Assembly: GCF_024204665.1 (NCBI RefSeq) | Contig: NZ_CP100355.1 | Coordinates: 3,515,451-3,579,450 of the forward strand | From: Natronosalvus rutilus | Lineage (GTDB): Archaea > Halobacteriota > Halobacteria > Halobacteriales > Natrialbaceae | Reading direction: 5' to 3' | DNA length: 64,000 nucleotides | Shown here: positions 1-8,800 of the stretch, in pieces | Layout: each line of letters starts with the position of its first letter | Position numbering within the stretch: the stretch's first letter is position 1 | The notes under the pieces: generated by a model | Databases searched by the model: none | What the model was told of the DNA's origin: nothing | What the model saw: the letters and a program-made list of their open reading frames with translations, nothing else | Made by a program: the position numbers and the translations under genes

Positions 1-24
1 CGTGGATTAGGGCACAATACAACT

Positions 25-363
25 ATGACCTTCGTCACCCGTCTCAGACTCCAGAGTGGGGACCGAGCCGCCCTGGACGGCATCGTCGAGGACATCAAGG
101 CGACCGCCGAGAAGAAAGGAGCCGCGCTGAAGGGGCCACACTCCCATCCGCCGGAAAAGTACACCGTTCCACAGCACCGCCGACTCCACGCGGACGACGA
201 CCGCCGCTTCTCCGCGTGGACGTACACCGTCTTCACCCGCGAACTCGAGATTCACGGCCACGACAACCTCGCCCGGAATATCGCCTCGCAGAATTTCCCC
301 GATTCGGTTCACATCGAGGCCGAAGTCGAGCAGGTTCGGGGCGTCGGTCAGGGCCGGAGCTAA
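25..363 (+). CDS. S10-like (uS10 fold) protein, paralogue of ribosomal protein S10
   Basis: 112 residues with the uS10 layout: an N-terminal strand (TFVTRLRLQSGDRAALDGIV), a helix, a central loop (KGPHSHPPEKYTVPQ) where S10 has its conserved loop before the second strand, and a C-terminal strand (FPDSVHIEAEVEQV). From family knowledge, haloarchaea carry a canonical S10 inside the elongation-factor operon. This copy is free-standing and differs from that sequence, so I infer a paralogue whose role may not be ribosomal. The start is the first ATG and the gene is complete, only 24 bases from the window edge. Its partner genes, if any, lie upstream of the window. Confidence 0.75.
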   Translation: MTFVTRLRLQSGDRAALDGIVEDIKATAEKKGAALKGPHSHPPEKYTVPQHRRLHADDDRRFSAWTYTVFTRELEIHGHDNLARNIASQNFPDSVHIEAEVEQVRGVGQGRS

Positions 364-481
364 GCGTCGTCTTCGCCGGTTCCGATGGGATTCGTCGCGG
401 TCTCGCCGTCGCTCTGACTCTGACTCACACGCACATCGCCGCTTTCATCAATTCTTTTTCCGTTCCCGAGAAGGAAGCCGT

Positions 482-1753
482 GTGCACGACGACGAACTCG
501 TCTCGCTCCGTCGAGACCTCCACCGAAAACCCGAACCCGCCTGGCGGGAATTTTACACCACCGCGCGAATCGTCGAGGCCCTCGAGAGCCTCGAGGCCGA
601 CCTGGACCTGTACGTGGGCCCCGAAGCCATCAACGGCGACCATCGCCTGGCGCTACCCGAGGATAGCGAGATCGACGCCTGGTACGAACAGGCCCGCAAG
701 TACGACGTCGACCCCGACGTTCTGGCCTCGCTCGAAGGCGGCTACACGGGCGCCGTCGCGGTCCTCGAGAAAGGCGAGAGCCCGACGGTCGGCCTCCGGG
801 TCGACATCGACGGCCTCCCACGGATCGAAGCCGATGGCGAAGATCACGAACCCGCAGCCGAAGGGTTCCGGTCCGAACACGAGGCCATGCACGCCTGCGG
901 GCACGACTCCCACGCGACCGTCGGCATCGGCGTCATCGACGCCATCGCGGACAGCGACTTTCAGGGAACGCTAAAGGTGTTCTTCCAGCCCGCCGAGGAG
1001 GTCATCGGCGGTGGGAAGGCGATGGCGAAGAGCGACCACCTCGCGGACGTCGACTACCTGCTGGCGATGCACGTCGGCCTCGACCACCCGACCGGCGAAA
1101 TCGTCGCCGGCATCGACGGCTTCCTCGCCGTTTCCCACCTCGAGGCGACGTTCTACGGCGAACCGGCCCACGCGGGCGCTCGTCCGGAGGAAGGGCGCAA
1201 CGCGAATCAGGCGCTCGCGACGGCCGTCCAGAACCTGTACGCGATTCCGCGCCACTCAGACGGGGAGACGCGGGTCAACGCCGGCGTCATCGAAGGTGGC
1301 TCCGCGGCGAACATCATCGCCGAGGAGGCCCGCCTGGTCGCGGAGGTGCGCGGCGAGACGACCGAACTCATGGAGTACATGCGCGAGAAGGGCACGCGGG
1401 TGCTCAGGTCCGCAGCCGAGATGCACGACTGCGACCTCGAGGTCGAACTCGGTGCCGAGGCACCGAGCGCGACGAGCGATGCGGAACTCGCCGACGTCGT
1501 CGCGGAGGTGGCGAGCGCGACCGACGGCGTCGAGCGGGTCCTCGAGCGCGACAAACTCGGCGGGAGCGAGGACGCCACCTTCCTGATGCGGGAGGTCCAG
1601 CAACACGGCGGGCTGGCGTGTTACGTCGGCGTCGGCACGGATCACCCCGGCGGCCACCACACCTCGACGTTCGACGTCGACGAGGCGAGTCTGCGTCACG
1701 GCGTCGACGTCCTGACGGGGACGATCGAACGGGTGAGCCTCGAGCGGCCCTGA
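482..1753 (+). CDS. M20 family amidohydrolase (AbgA/aminoacylase-like)
   Basis: A 423-residue zinc-dependent amidase. The M20 metal motif is HACGHDSHATVGIG (about residues 138-151), followed by PAEE with the catalytic-base Glu region (about 169), a second His region (MHVGLDHPTGE, about 197) and the C-terminal metal His in GVGTDHPGGHHTSTFD (about 385-400). Residues about 210-320 form the lid/dimerisation domain. The family removes acyl groups from amino acids or splits p-aminobenzoyl-glutamate-type amides; the substrate cannot be read from sequence. The start is GTG at 482, giving an N-terminus MHDDELVSLRRDLHRKPEPAW typical of the family. It acts in the cytoplasm (no signal peptide). It stands alone, 73 bases before the next gene. 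Confidence 0.85.
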   Translation: MHDDELVSLRRDLHRKPEPAWREFYTTARIVEALESLEADLDLYVGPEAINGDHRLALPEDSEIDAWYEQARKYDVDPDVLASLEGGYTGAVAVLEKGESPTVGLRVDIDGLPRIEADGEDHEPAAEGFRSEHEAMHACGHDSHATVGIGVIDAIADSDFQGTLKVFFQPAEEVIGGGKAMAKSDHLADVDYLLAMHVGLDHPTGEIVAGIDGFLAVSHLEATFYGEPAHAGARPEEGRNANQALATAVQNLYAIPRHSDGETRVNAGVIEGGSAANIIAEEARLVAEVRGETTELMEYMREKGTRVLRSAAEMHDCDLEVELGAEAPSATSDAELADVVAEVASATDGVERVLERDKLGGSEDATFLMREVQQHGGLACYVGVGTDHPGGHHTSTFDVDEASLRHGVDVLTGTIERVSLERP

Positions 1754-1826
1754 ACGACTGGGTGAACGCGTCAGAGACTTCCAGCGACCAGCGATTTTAC
1801 AACCCTCGTGTGAGAACGGGAGAGCG

Positions 1827-2120
1827 ATGGAAGACGTTCTGTGGTACGTCCTCGCGAGTTCCCGCGGGGGTCCGACGCGCGTCCGGATCCTCAGGGCACT
1901 CGAGGAGCGACCGCGGAACGCCAACCAGCTCGCGACCGAACTCGAGCTGGACTACACGACGATTCGACATCACCTGGACGTCCTGATGGAGAACAACGTC
2001 GTCCGCCGAACCGACGACGACTACGCGGCCGTCTACCTGTTCACCGACCAGGTGCGGTCGAACTGGGACACCGTCGAAACCGTTCTCGAAGCGGTCGATT
2101 CGGACTCAGAGGCGAGGTAA
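1827..2120 (+). CDS. winged helix-turn-helix transcriptional regulator (ArsR-like)
   Basis: 97 residues forming a single winged helix. RVRILRALEERPRNANQLA is helix 1-2, ELDYTTIRHHLDVLMENNVV the recognition helix, and RRTDDDYAAVYLFTDQV the wing. A short C-terminal helix (WDTVETVLEAV) probably dimerises. There are no cysteine or histidine clusters for metal sensing and no ligand domain. The next gene, 61 bases downstream on the same strand, encodes a small membrane protein. This wHTH plus small membrane protein pairing recurs in haloarchaea and suggests a membrane-associated regulatory couple. The targets are unknown. Confidence 0.8.
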   Translation: MEDVLWYVLASSRGGPTRVRILRALEERPRNANQLATELELDYTTIRHHLDVLMENNVVRRTDDDYAAVYLFTDQVRSNWDTVETVLEAVDSDSEAR

Positions 2121-2181
2121 TCGTAATCATGGATCAATTTTGGACAACACAGATAACCGTCGACTGGAAAGGTGGGGATAG

Positions 2182-2484
2182 ATGAGCACCCTGTTCACGA
2201 TCGCCTGGGTCGCCGCGGCGGTGAACGTCGTGCTACTGGTGGCTCTGGGCTGGGTCTGGGTGCAGGGATACCGTCGACACGGCGCGAGTCACACCCTCGG
2301 GTTGCTCGTGTTCGCATCGTTGCTCCTCGTCCAGAACGGGGTCTGGCTGTACTTCTACCGCCTCCACGAGGGGTACATCGGGTGGTTCGTCAACGCGGGA
2401 ACGGACGTCCAGGTCGGGATGGTGCTCCTCTGCGGTCTCGAGACGGTCGCCCTGGCGTTCCTCGTTCGCATCACGTGGTCGTGA
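2182..2484 (+). CDS. small membrane protein (DUF7521-like), partner of the upstream regulator
   Basis: 100 residues with three hydrophobic segments: about 5-28 (FTIAWVAAAVNVVLLVALGW), about 40-60 (LGLLVFASLLLVQNGVWLYF) and about 75-97 (VQVGMVLLCGLETVALAFLV). It has no catalytic motif. It lies 61 bases after the winged-helix gene, so co-transcription is likely. The arrangement resembles the haloarchaeal pair in which a winged helix is followed by a DUF7521 protein. I assign the family by topology and context only, and the function is unknown. Confidence 0.7.
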   Translation: MSTLFTIAWVAAAVNVVLLVALGWVWVQGYRRHGASHTLGLLVFASLLLVQNGVWLYFYRLHEGYIGWFVNAGTDVQVGMVLLCGLETVALAFLVRITWS

Positions 2485-2582
2485 CGAGGTGTTTGGACAC
2501 GAGGTCGTAACGGGGCGATTGGGGACGAATTTTGGACGAAGTTCGGAAAATCCTCATCTATCATATCGGCGTCGGTTGTGGT

Positions 2583-3248
2583 ATGTCGATACCACGACGA
2601 ACAGTCCTGCTCGCCGTCGGCTCGAGTGTCGCCATCGCCGGCTGTCTCGGTGACGAGGAATCGGACGGTGGGAGCGAAGATTCGACGGACGACGGGACGC
2701 AGATAGACGATAGCGACGAGTCGGGTGACGACGATAGCGAAAGTGAGAGCGAGAACGAGAGTGAGAACGATAACGAGACCGACGACGAAGGCGAATCCGG
2801 CGCGACGGTTCGCGTCAGACCCCACCCTGACCACGGCGACGTTCTCGTCGGGCCGCAGGGACTGACTTTGTACAACTTCGACCAGGATACCCAGGGCGAA
2901 ATGGAGAGTACCTGCTACGACGGCTGTGCCGAGGCGTGGCCGCCGCTGACGGTCGAGGGAGAGCCCACCGCCGGCGACGGGGTCGCCGCGACGCTGACCA
3001 CGTTCGAGCGGGACGACGGGGAAACACAGGTGGCCGCTAACGGCTGGCCGCTGTACTACTTCGCCTCTGACGAGGAGCCGGGCGACGCGAATGGCCAGGG
3101 CGTCAACGACGTCTGGTGGGTCCTCAAGCCCGACGGAACGCCGATGCGGCCGGACGACAGTGGTGGCTCTGGCGACGACGGTAACTCGGATGAGACTGAC
3201 GACACGGATGACTCAGATAGCGACGATGACGACGGCGTCGGTTACTGA
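2583..3248 (+). CDS. secreted Tat lipoprotein with COG4315-type repeats
   Basis: 221 residues. The N-terminus MSIPRRTVLLAVGSSVAIAGC has a twin arginine, a hydrophobic stretch and a lipobox (IAGC), so it should be exported by Tat and lipid-anchored outside the cell. An Asp/Glu/Ser-rich linker covers about residues 23-75. Two COG4315-like units follow: GLTLYNFDQDT with a Cys pair (CYDGCAEAWPPL) and WPLYYFASDEEPGDANGQG with DVWWVLKPDG. A second acidic tail ends the protein. COG4315 proteins are secreted and of unknown function. I chose the ATG at 2583 because it places the Tat motif at the N-terminus; an in-frame start at 2532 would bury it. Confidence 0.8.
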   Translation: MSIPRRTVLLAVGSSVAIAGCLGDEESDGGSEDSTDDGTQIDDSDESGDDDSESESENESENDNETDDEGESGATVRVRPHPDHGDVLVGPQGLTLYNFDQDTQGEMESTCYDGCAEAWPPLTVEGEPTAGDGVAATLTTFERDDGETQVAANGWPLYYFASDEEPGDANGQGVNDVWWVLKPDGTPMRPDDSGGSGDDGNSDETDDTDDSDSDDDDGVGY

Positions 3249-3375
3249 CGGTGTGTGAACCCCTCGGCCACCCGAGTCGCCGATCGAACGGCTTCCCTGA
3301 GACCCGAGCGCCGAACCACATCAAGTCTCTGAACGCGTTACAGGCGTGGTCTCGCCCCCGTCCGTACGCCCACAG

Positions 3376-3403
3376 ACTATTCTATTCTGACGTGAATTGT
3401 CAG
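3376..3403 (+). promoter_or_regulatory. TATA-like box and CTGAC/GTCAG inverted repeat before the small acidic gene
   Basis: An A/T-rich TATA-like stretch (ctattctat, near 3378-3386) lies about 25 bases before the ATG at 3407, the spacing expected for a leaderless haloarchaeal mRNA. Immediately after it, CTGAC (3387-3391) and GTCAG (3399-3403) form an inverted repeat with a 7-base spacer, sitting between TATA and start where a repressor would act. The operator role is inferred. Confidence 0.35.
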
Positions 3404-3406
3404 CCG

Positions 3407-3526
3407 ATGACAAAAGACGAGGGACAGAACGGGGTCGAGAGCGAGGACGACGCCGACGAAGATGACGACGATGACCGCTACGGCTGGTATCTCGACAAAC
3501 TCCTCGACCTGCTCGGGTTCATTTGA
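3407..3526 (+). CDS. 39-residue acidic small protein, unknown function
   Basis: MTKDEGQNGVESEDDADE begins a very acidic N-terminal half, followed by DRYGWYLDKLLDLLGFI, a short amphipathic/hydrophobic helix at the C-terminus. The ATG at 3407 is favoured over upstream in-frame starts because a TATA-like box lies about 25 bases before it and the acidic protein begins there. An acidic tail plus C-terminal amphipathic helix suggests a peptide that binds a protein or the membrane face. I do not recognise a family. It is short enough that chance cannot be excluded. Confidence 0.45.
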   Translation: MTKDEGQNGVESEDDADEDDDDDRYGWYLDKLLDLLGFI

Positions 3527-3660
3527 GGCGCACCCAACTCGAACCTGCGCCCTGTCACTCGAGTCACCAGAAATGCTAAGCGAGTGGCCGGGAGCGCGGC
3601 TCGAGCGACGGCGAGAGACGCGCTTTTCGGGGGAGGGCAGGCGCCACACCGACGCCCACC

Positions 3661-3806
3661 GCGAGCGAGCGAAGCGAGTGAGCGGGCCGACGACTGACCC
3701 GTAGGGGAAGGACGAGTGCTTTTGGTCGAGCTTTTGCCGAGGGACAGTGCGTTCGCGACAGTCTTGCTCTCGCGAACGCGCAAGACCGCAGCGCAAAAGG
3801 TCGGTG
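3661..3806 (-). repeat. dispersed stem-loop element, copy 1, abutting the stop codon of geranylgeranyl reductase
   Basis: Read on the minus strand this element begins directly after the TAA of the reductase gene. It shares three blocks with the copy at 44731-44892: gcgcaaaaggt(n)ggtgtta; a middle block around gtgcttttggtc and cttttgccgag; and gagcgggccgacgactgaccc. The outer arms 3727-3737 (CGAGCTTTTGC) and 3793-3803 (GCAAAAGGTCG) pair with one mismatch. Inside, 3749-3758 and 3770-3779 form a perfect 10-bp stem. GTCTTGC in its loop (3761-3767) is complementary to GCAAGAC just outside (3780-3786), so an H-type pseudoknot is possible. It may be a 3' end or terminator module, or a small mobile repeat. 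Confidence 0.7.
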
Positions 3807-5213
3807 TTAGTACTTCGGATCCGCACCTGTCGTTTCGTACACCGTCTCCATCAGGTCGTCGCGCTGGCGCTGCCAGTTCGGGAGCGCGTCGGGTCTCGAG
3901 GGGTACCCCTCATACTGCTCGAGCACCTCGTCGGCCCGCCGTTTCGTCCGGTAGAGGTTCAAGATTGTCCCCCAGTGGCCGCGGCTCTTGACCAGCGCCT
4001 CGAGCTTGAGTTTCATACCGATGTCCGTACTGCCCGAGTAGAGCGCCTCGGCGAGCTTGTCGCCGGGCATCGCCGCGAGCAGGCCCATGAGGTCGTCGAC
4101 GTCGACGGCCGTCGAGAGGATGTTGTAGACGTCGAGGGCGGCGTAGCGGGCGCCGTAGTGGTCCATCACGCGCTCGTTGTACTCCCAGAGGGCGTGCTCG
4201 CTGACGTCGCCGTCCTCGATCGCCTCGATCGCCTGCTCGCCGGCGTACTTCCCGGCGTAGGCGGCGCCCGCGATGCCGCCGCCGGTGGTGGGGTTGACGT
4301 GCCCCGCGGCGTCGCCCACGGCCATAAAGCCGGGGTGCACCGCGGAGTCGTAGGGCCGTCGGGTGGGGAGCGCGGCGCCGAGTTTGTCCTCAACGCGGGC
4401 GCCAGCGAACTCCGGTCGGTCCCGGAGGTCGCGCTTGAGGTCCTCGACGAGTTTCATCGGCTGTTCGGTCATCTGGAAGCCCAGGCCGGCGTTGATCTCA
4501 GTGTCCGTCCGCGGGAAGTACCAGAGGTAGCCCGCGGCACGCTCGGTCGGTTTGAACACGAGGGCGTCGCTCCACTCGACCGGCTCCTCGACGTGGACGA
4601 TTTCCCGGTAGGCCGAACAGAACTGCGAGTAGGTGACGTTGGTGTCGAACGTCGAGTTCGAGAAGTCGACCTTGTCCTGAAGGAGCGAGAGCGACCCGGC
4701 CCCGTCGACGACGAGGTCGGCCTCGTAGGTGTAGGGATCGCCGCGGGACATCGCTCGGACGCCCGTGACCCGGCCGTCGTCGTCCTGTACCACGTCCTGG
4801 ACGACGGTGTCGTAGTGGAACGTCGCGCCCGCGTTCTTCGCCCCCTCGATGACCCGACGCCCGTACTCCCAGCGGTCGACGACCGCGAGTTCGCCGGGGA
4901 CCGGAATCTCGAGGACGGTGTTCTCCTGCGGAATCTCGAAGCGACCGTGGGTGACGTCGGTGTTGGTGAACGCCGGCTCGAGCTGGGACTTGGGGATCGC
5001 CTCGGGGAACGCGTCCGCGCCCTTCAGCGCGTCGCCACAGGCGATGTGTCCGGCTTCTTCCTCGGACTTTCGCTCGAGGACGACGACCTCGTAGCCCGCC
5101 TTCGCGACGGTTGCGGCGGCGTAACACCCTGCCGTGCCGGCGCCGACGACGATTACGTCCGGCGACTGCTCGCGCTGGCCCGTCGTCGCGGCCGACTGCT
5201 CCATGCTGCTCAT
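3807..5213 (-). CDS. digeranylgeranylglycerophospholipid/geranylgeranyl reductase family flavoprotein
   Basis: 468 residues. The N-terminus carries the FAD dinucleotide fold (VIVVGAGTAGCYAA, about 21-33) followed by VVVLERK. GDAAGHVNPTTGGGIAGAAYAG near residue 300 is the second FAD motif of the reductase family. These enzymes saturate the isoprenoid chains of archaeal lipids or other prenyl compounds, using electrons from a ferredoxin or similar donor. The start is the ATG at 5213, about 27 bases after a TATA-like element; a second ATG three codons in is possible. It is transcribed divergently from a 2Fe-2S ferredoxin gene 142 bases away, which may supply its electrons. Its stop codon is directly followed by the dispersed stem-loop element. 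Confidence 0.88.
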   Translation of the reverse strand: MSSMEQSAATTGQREQSPDVIVVGAGTAGCYAAATVAKAGYEVVVLERKSEEEAGHIACGDALKGADAFPEAIPKSQLEPAFTNTDVTHGRFEIPQENTVLEIPVPGELAVVDRWEYGRRVIEGAKNAGATFHYDTVVQDVVQDDDGRVTGVRAMSRGDPYTYEADLVVDGAGSLSLLQDKVDFSNSTFDTNVTYSQFCSAYREIVHVEEPVEWSDALVFKPTERAAGYLWYFPRTDTEINAGLGFQMTEQPMKLVEDLKRDLRDRPEFAGARVEDKLGAALPTRRPYDSAVHPGFMAVGDAAGHVNPTTGGGIAGAAYAGKYAGEQAIEAIEDGDVSEHALWEYNERVMDHYGARYAALDVYNILSTAVDVDDLMGLLAAMPGDKLAEALYSGSTDIGMKLKLEALVKSRGHWGTILNLYRTKRRADEVLEQYEGYPSRPDALPNWQRQRDDLMETVYETTGADPKY

Positions 5214-5238
5214 AACTCGACTCTCCACACTGGGGTAA

Positions 5239-5334
5239 GAAAACGTTTTTCGTGCGCCGGTGACCGCTCCGGAGTGTCGCCATCTGCAATTCTGTCGGGA
5301 GGAAAACGACAAAGAGGGATAAAGAGTTTTAGTA
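5239..5334. promoter_or_regulatory. divergent promoter pair between the reductase and ferredoxin genes
   Basis: A TATA-like element on the minus strand (forward gtaagaaaac, 5239-5248) is about 27-35 bases before the reductase ATG. On the plus strand gagttttagta (5324-5334) lies about 22-32 bases before the ferredoxin ATG at 5356. Both spacings suit leaderless transcripts and support the chosen starts. The shared 142-base region allows joint control. Confidence 0.5.
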
Positions 5335-5355
5335 CGGTCTTTCGTACCGGCCAGT

Positions 5356-5691
5356 ATGACCGAGTACACCGTCGAATTCGTCGGCACGGGCGAGACGATC
5401 ACCTGCTCCGACACGCAGACGATTCTCAGCCGCTGTCTCGAGGAAGGGATTGCCCAGGAGTACTCCTGCCGCGTCGGGATGTGTCTGGCGTGCTCGGCGG
5501 AGGTCCTCGAGGGCGAGGTCACCCAGCCGGCGGCTCGCGGGTTGACCGAGGAGGAAGCCGAGAACTACGCGCTGACCTGCATGGCTCGACCACAGTCGGA
5601 TCTGCGACTCGAGCGTGGGAAGTATCCGCCGAGCATCGAGGCTGATATCGACTCGAACGCAGACGGGAGTACAGCATCTGCCGACGACTGA
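5356..5691 (+). CDS. plant-type 2Fe-2S ferredoxin
   Basis: 111 residues with the [2Fe-2S] cysteine pattern C38-x4-C43-x2-C46-x28-C75 (SCRVGMCLACSAEV and LTCMARPQ). That is the beta-grasp ferredoxin fold, an electron carrier in the cytoplasm. The haloarchaeal insertion seen in the abundant halophilic ferredoxins is not evident, and the last about 20 residues are a polar tail. It is divergent from geranylgeranyl reductase. In Methanosarcina an adjacent ferredoxin is known to feed the lipid-saturating reductase, so the same partnership is a reasonable inference here. The start is the ATG about 27 bases after a TATA box. Confidence 0.9.
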   Translation: MTEYTVEFVGTGETITCSDTQTILSRCLEEGIAQEYSCRVGMCLACSAEVLEGEVTQPAARGLTEEEAENYALTCMARPQSDLRLERGKYPPSIEADIDSNADGSTASADD

Positions 5692-5833
5692 TCGATAGGA
5701 CGACGACAGACACCAGATTCCTGACCTATAATTTCAGTTCGATTGCCCATCCGTCCTACGACGGCACTTCAAGAAGATCGTTCCGAAGAGACCCTTCCTC
5801 GAGAGAGAGGGAGTTTGAACCGCCCGGTTATCG

Positions 5834-8800
5834 CTATCGGCGTTTCTCGAGGGCGACGAAACGAGACGAGACCAGGAGTGTTACAAGCAGCGCGGCGAAC
5901 GTCGCCGAGATCCCGAATCCGGGGATCGTGTCGTCGGCTTCGTCTCCGGATCCGTCGTTCGGTTTGTCGTCCGATCGGTCGTCCTCGCCCACACGATCGT
6001 CCCCATCGGCCTCGTCGGCAGAGTCGCGGCCGTCGGATTGGTCGTCCTGGCCGTCTGAATCGTTGGATCGGTCGTCCGTCCCGTCGGTGTCGTCCACATC
6101 GTCAGCGTCGTCCTCAGCGGAACTATCGCCCTGATCGTCTTGGCCGTCGGAACCGTCCGGTTCTTCGTCCGTCTCGGTCTCGTCGTCAGACACCTCGAGG
6201 GTCGCTCGCTGATCGCCAGCCGATAGAGTGTAGGTACCCGCCTTCTCGAACGTATGGGTCGCCGTCACCGTCTCAGAGCCGCCGGCGGAAACGGTGACAG
6301 ACTCTTCGAAGACGACCGTGCCGTTGACCCGCAATTCGGCGACGTGATCCCCGGTAGCGTCGCCAACGTTCTCGAGGGAGACTAACACAGTCACGGTTTC
6401 GCCGGAACGGACGTTACTCGGCTGGATCTCGAGGTCGGTGACGACAATGTTGGCGCTTCCCGGGCTGAGATCTTCGCCGTCGGATCGGTCGTCGTCCTCA
6501 GAGTTGTCGTCGCCATCGTCGCTGGAGCTGTCATCGTCGTCGCTGTCGGTGCCATCATCTTCTCCCCCAGACGGCGTCGCGACCGTGAACGTGATCGTCT
6601 CCGTACGTCCGTTGCCCGCCGCGTCTGTGACAAACAACTCGAGTTCGTGACTCGAGCCGTCCACTAGTCCCGTCACCCGATACTCAACGTATTCGCTCGT
6701 GATCGTCGTGGCGTCGTCGAACGTGACGAGCGTGTCGTCGAAGATGACCACGGTTTCGCTCGCATCCACGCCGGTTCCCACGTCTTCGAACTCCATCCGG
6801 AGCGTCGTGGACGCAGTGCCGGCCGCAAACTCGTGCCCGTCAGTCGGGTTCGTCTCGGTGACGCCGGGAGGCGTCGCGTCCGTCGTGATCGCGCCGTACG
6901 TCGAGAAGTGCGTCACGTTCGCCACCCAGTAGTCGCCGGTCGTTCCATCGGGAAGGGTGACGTTCTCGACGGTGGTCGGGACAGCGGACCACGTTTTGTT
7001 GTCGTCGTCGAAGTGCCGGATGGTCACGTCGTCGACGCCGGTCCCCGGCCCGAGAAGCGCCTGGTCGACCGGGATGCCGACGACGGCGTGGCTGAGGTTG
7101 CCGGCGAGGCGGTTTTCGAGCGCCGCGTTCAGGAAGTTCACGCCCAACTGGTCGGAATCCAGCGGCTTGAGTGGTGTCGTGCTTTCCGTCATCGTGACGA
7201 ACGTGTCAGTCACGGGCTGGTCCGTCGTGAACTCGACGAACAGCCCCGACGGCACCATCTTCAACAGGATGGTGTTGTTCCCGTCCGTATCTCCGGTCTG
7301 GAACTGGGCGGTCGCTTCGTCGGTCGCGCGATTCCCCGTGAGATCCAGCGCGGTCGCGGTGACGTTGTACTGGCCGTCTTCGGGCAGTGCGAAGGTCCCG
7401 GTCCAGGCGTCGTCCGATCCAGTCATGGCGACCGTCTCGTTCGTTCCGTCGGGCTGTTCGACCACGACCGACAGCGTGCCGTCCCGGAGCGGTTCGCTCG
7501 CGTCGACGGTGACGTTGCCGCTGGTCGCGTCCACCCGGTCGACAATAGCGGCGAGCTGAGGTGCGGTTCGATCGACGATGACCTCGTCTGTCGCCGCGAC
7601 CGTCGCGCGGTTGCCGCTGTCGTCGACCGCCACGACGGAGACGCCGTACCGGCCGTCGGCGGCGATCGCGCCCGGGTCGAACGACGCGGTCCAGTTACCG
7701 CTGGTCGCGTCGAACAGCGCGGTCTCGGTCCGCCGGGCTGGCGAGGCCCGCGCGTCCAGTTCGATCCGGACGTACTGGACCGATCCGAGCGTGTCGGTGA
7801 CGTTCACCGAGACGTCGATGTCGGTCGTGCCGTTCGCGTAGACCGTCGCTCCGTCACGTGACGAACTCGCGACGTCGATCGCGTGGACGGTCGGCGCGTC
7901 GTCGTCGTAGCCGGAGCCGACGAGCGACACGTCGACTGTCGTCTCGCCCGGGTCGTCGGAGTGGATCGTCACGGTGGCGTTCGCCGTCTCGAGTTCAGTC
8001 GGTGCGTACGCGACCGTGAAAACCTCGGTTTCGCCGTAGCCGAGTGTGGCCGTCTCGTTTCCGGCCGTGATCGCGTAGGCGTCCGCCTCGGGTCCGGCGA
8101 GCGTCACGTCCGAGAGCGTCAGATTCCGGTCGCCTACGTTGGCGACGGTGATCGTCTTCGTCCGGGTGCTTCCCACCGGCGTCGTCCCGAAGGCGAGCGT
8201 ACTCGGCGTTACCGAGATCTCCGCGCCGACGGTGATAGAGGCGTCGACGACGGTGACCGTCACCGTCGAGTAGTCGGAGTAGGTTCCGTGTTCGTCGCGG
8301 ATGAGGTAGCCGAAACTGTCGACGCCGACGAATCCGGGGTCGGGCGTGTAGGTGAAGCTCCCGTCGACCACGCCGGAGACCGTGCCGTGGGCGGGACTGC
8401 CGGTGTTCGTCGTGGTGATCACGTCACCGTCGAGATCGTAGTCGTTGGCGAGACGACCGGGCGCGGCAACATCGAGTACCCCACCCTGGAGCACTGCGTA
8501 GTGGTCCGGGACGGCGACCGGCGCCCGGTTGGGGTCCGGCACCACCTCGACGGTGACGGTCCCGTACGAGGAGTACGCGCCGTGTTCGTCCCGCATCAGG
8601 TAGACGAAGCTGTCAGTGCCGACGAACCCAGGATCGGGCGTGTAGGTGAAGCTCCCGTCGACGACGCCGGTGACCGTGCCGTTGTCGGGGCTCCCGGTGT
8701 TCGTCGTGGTGATCACGTCCCCGTCCGGATCGCGGTCGTTGGCGAGCCGCCCTGGCGCGTCGACGGTGAGCGTCTCTCCCTGGACCATCGAGTAGTGGTC

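Noticed and set aside
3747-5645. 632-codon plus-strand open frame over the geranylgeranyl reductase gene
   Set aside because: Antisense mirror; the minus strand has the FAD motifs and a TATA-backed start.
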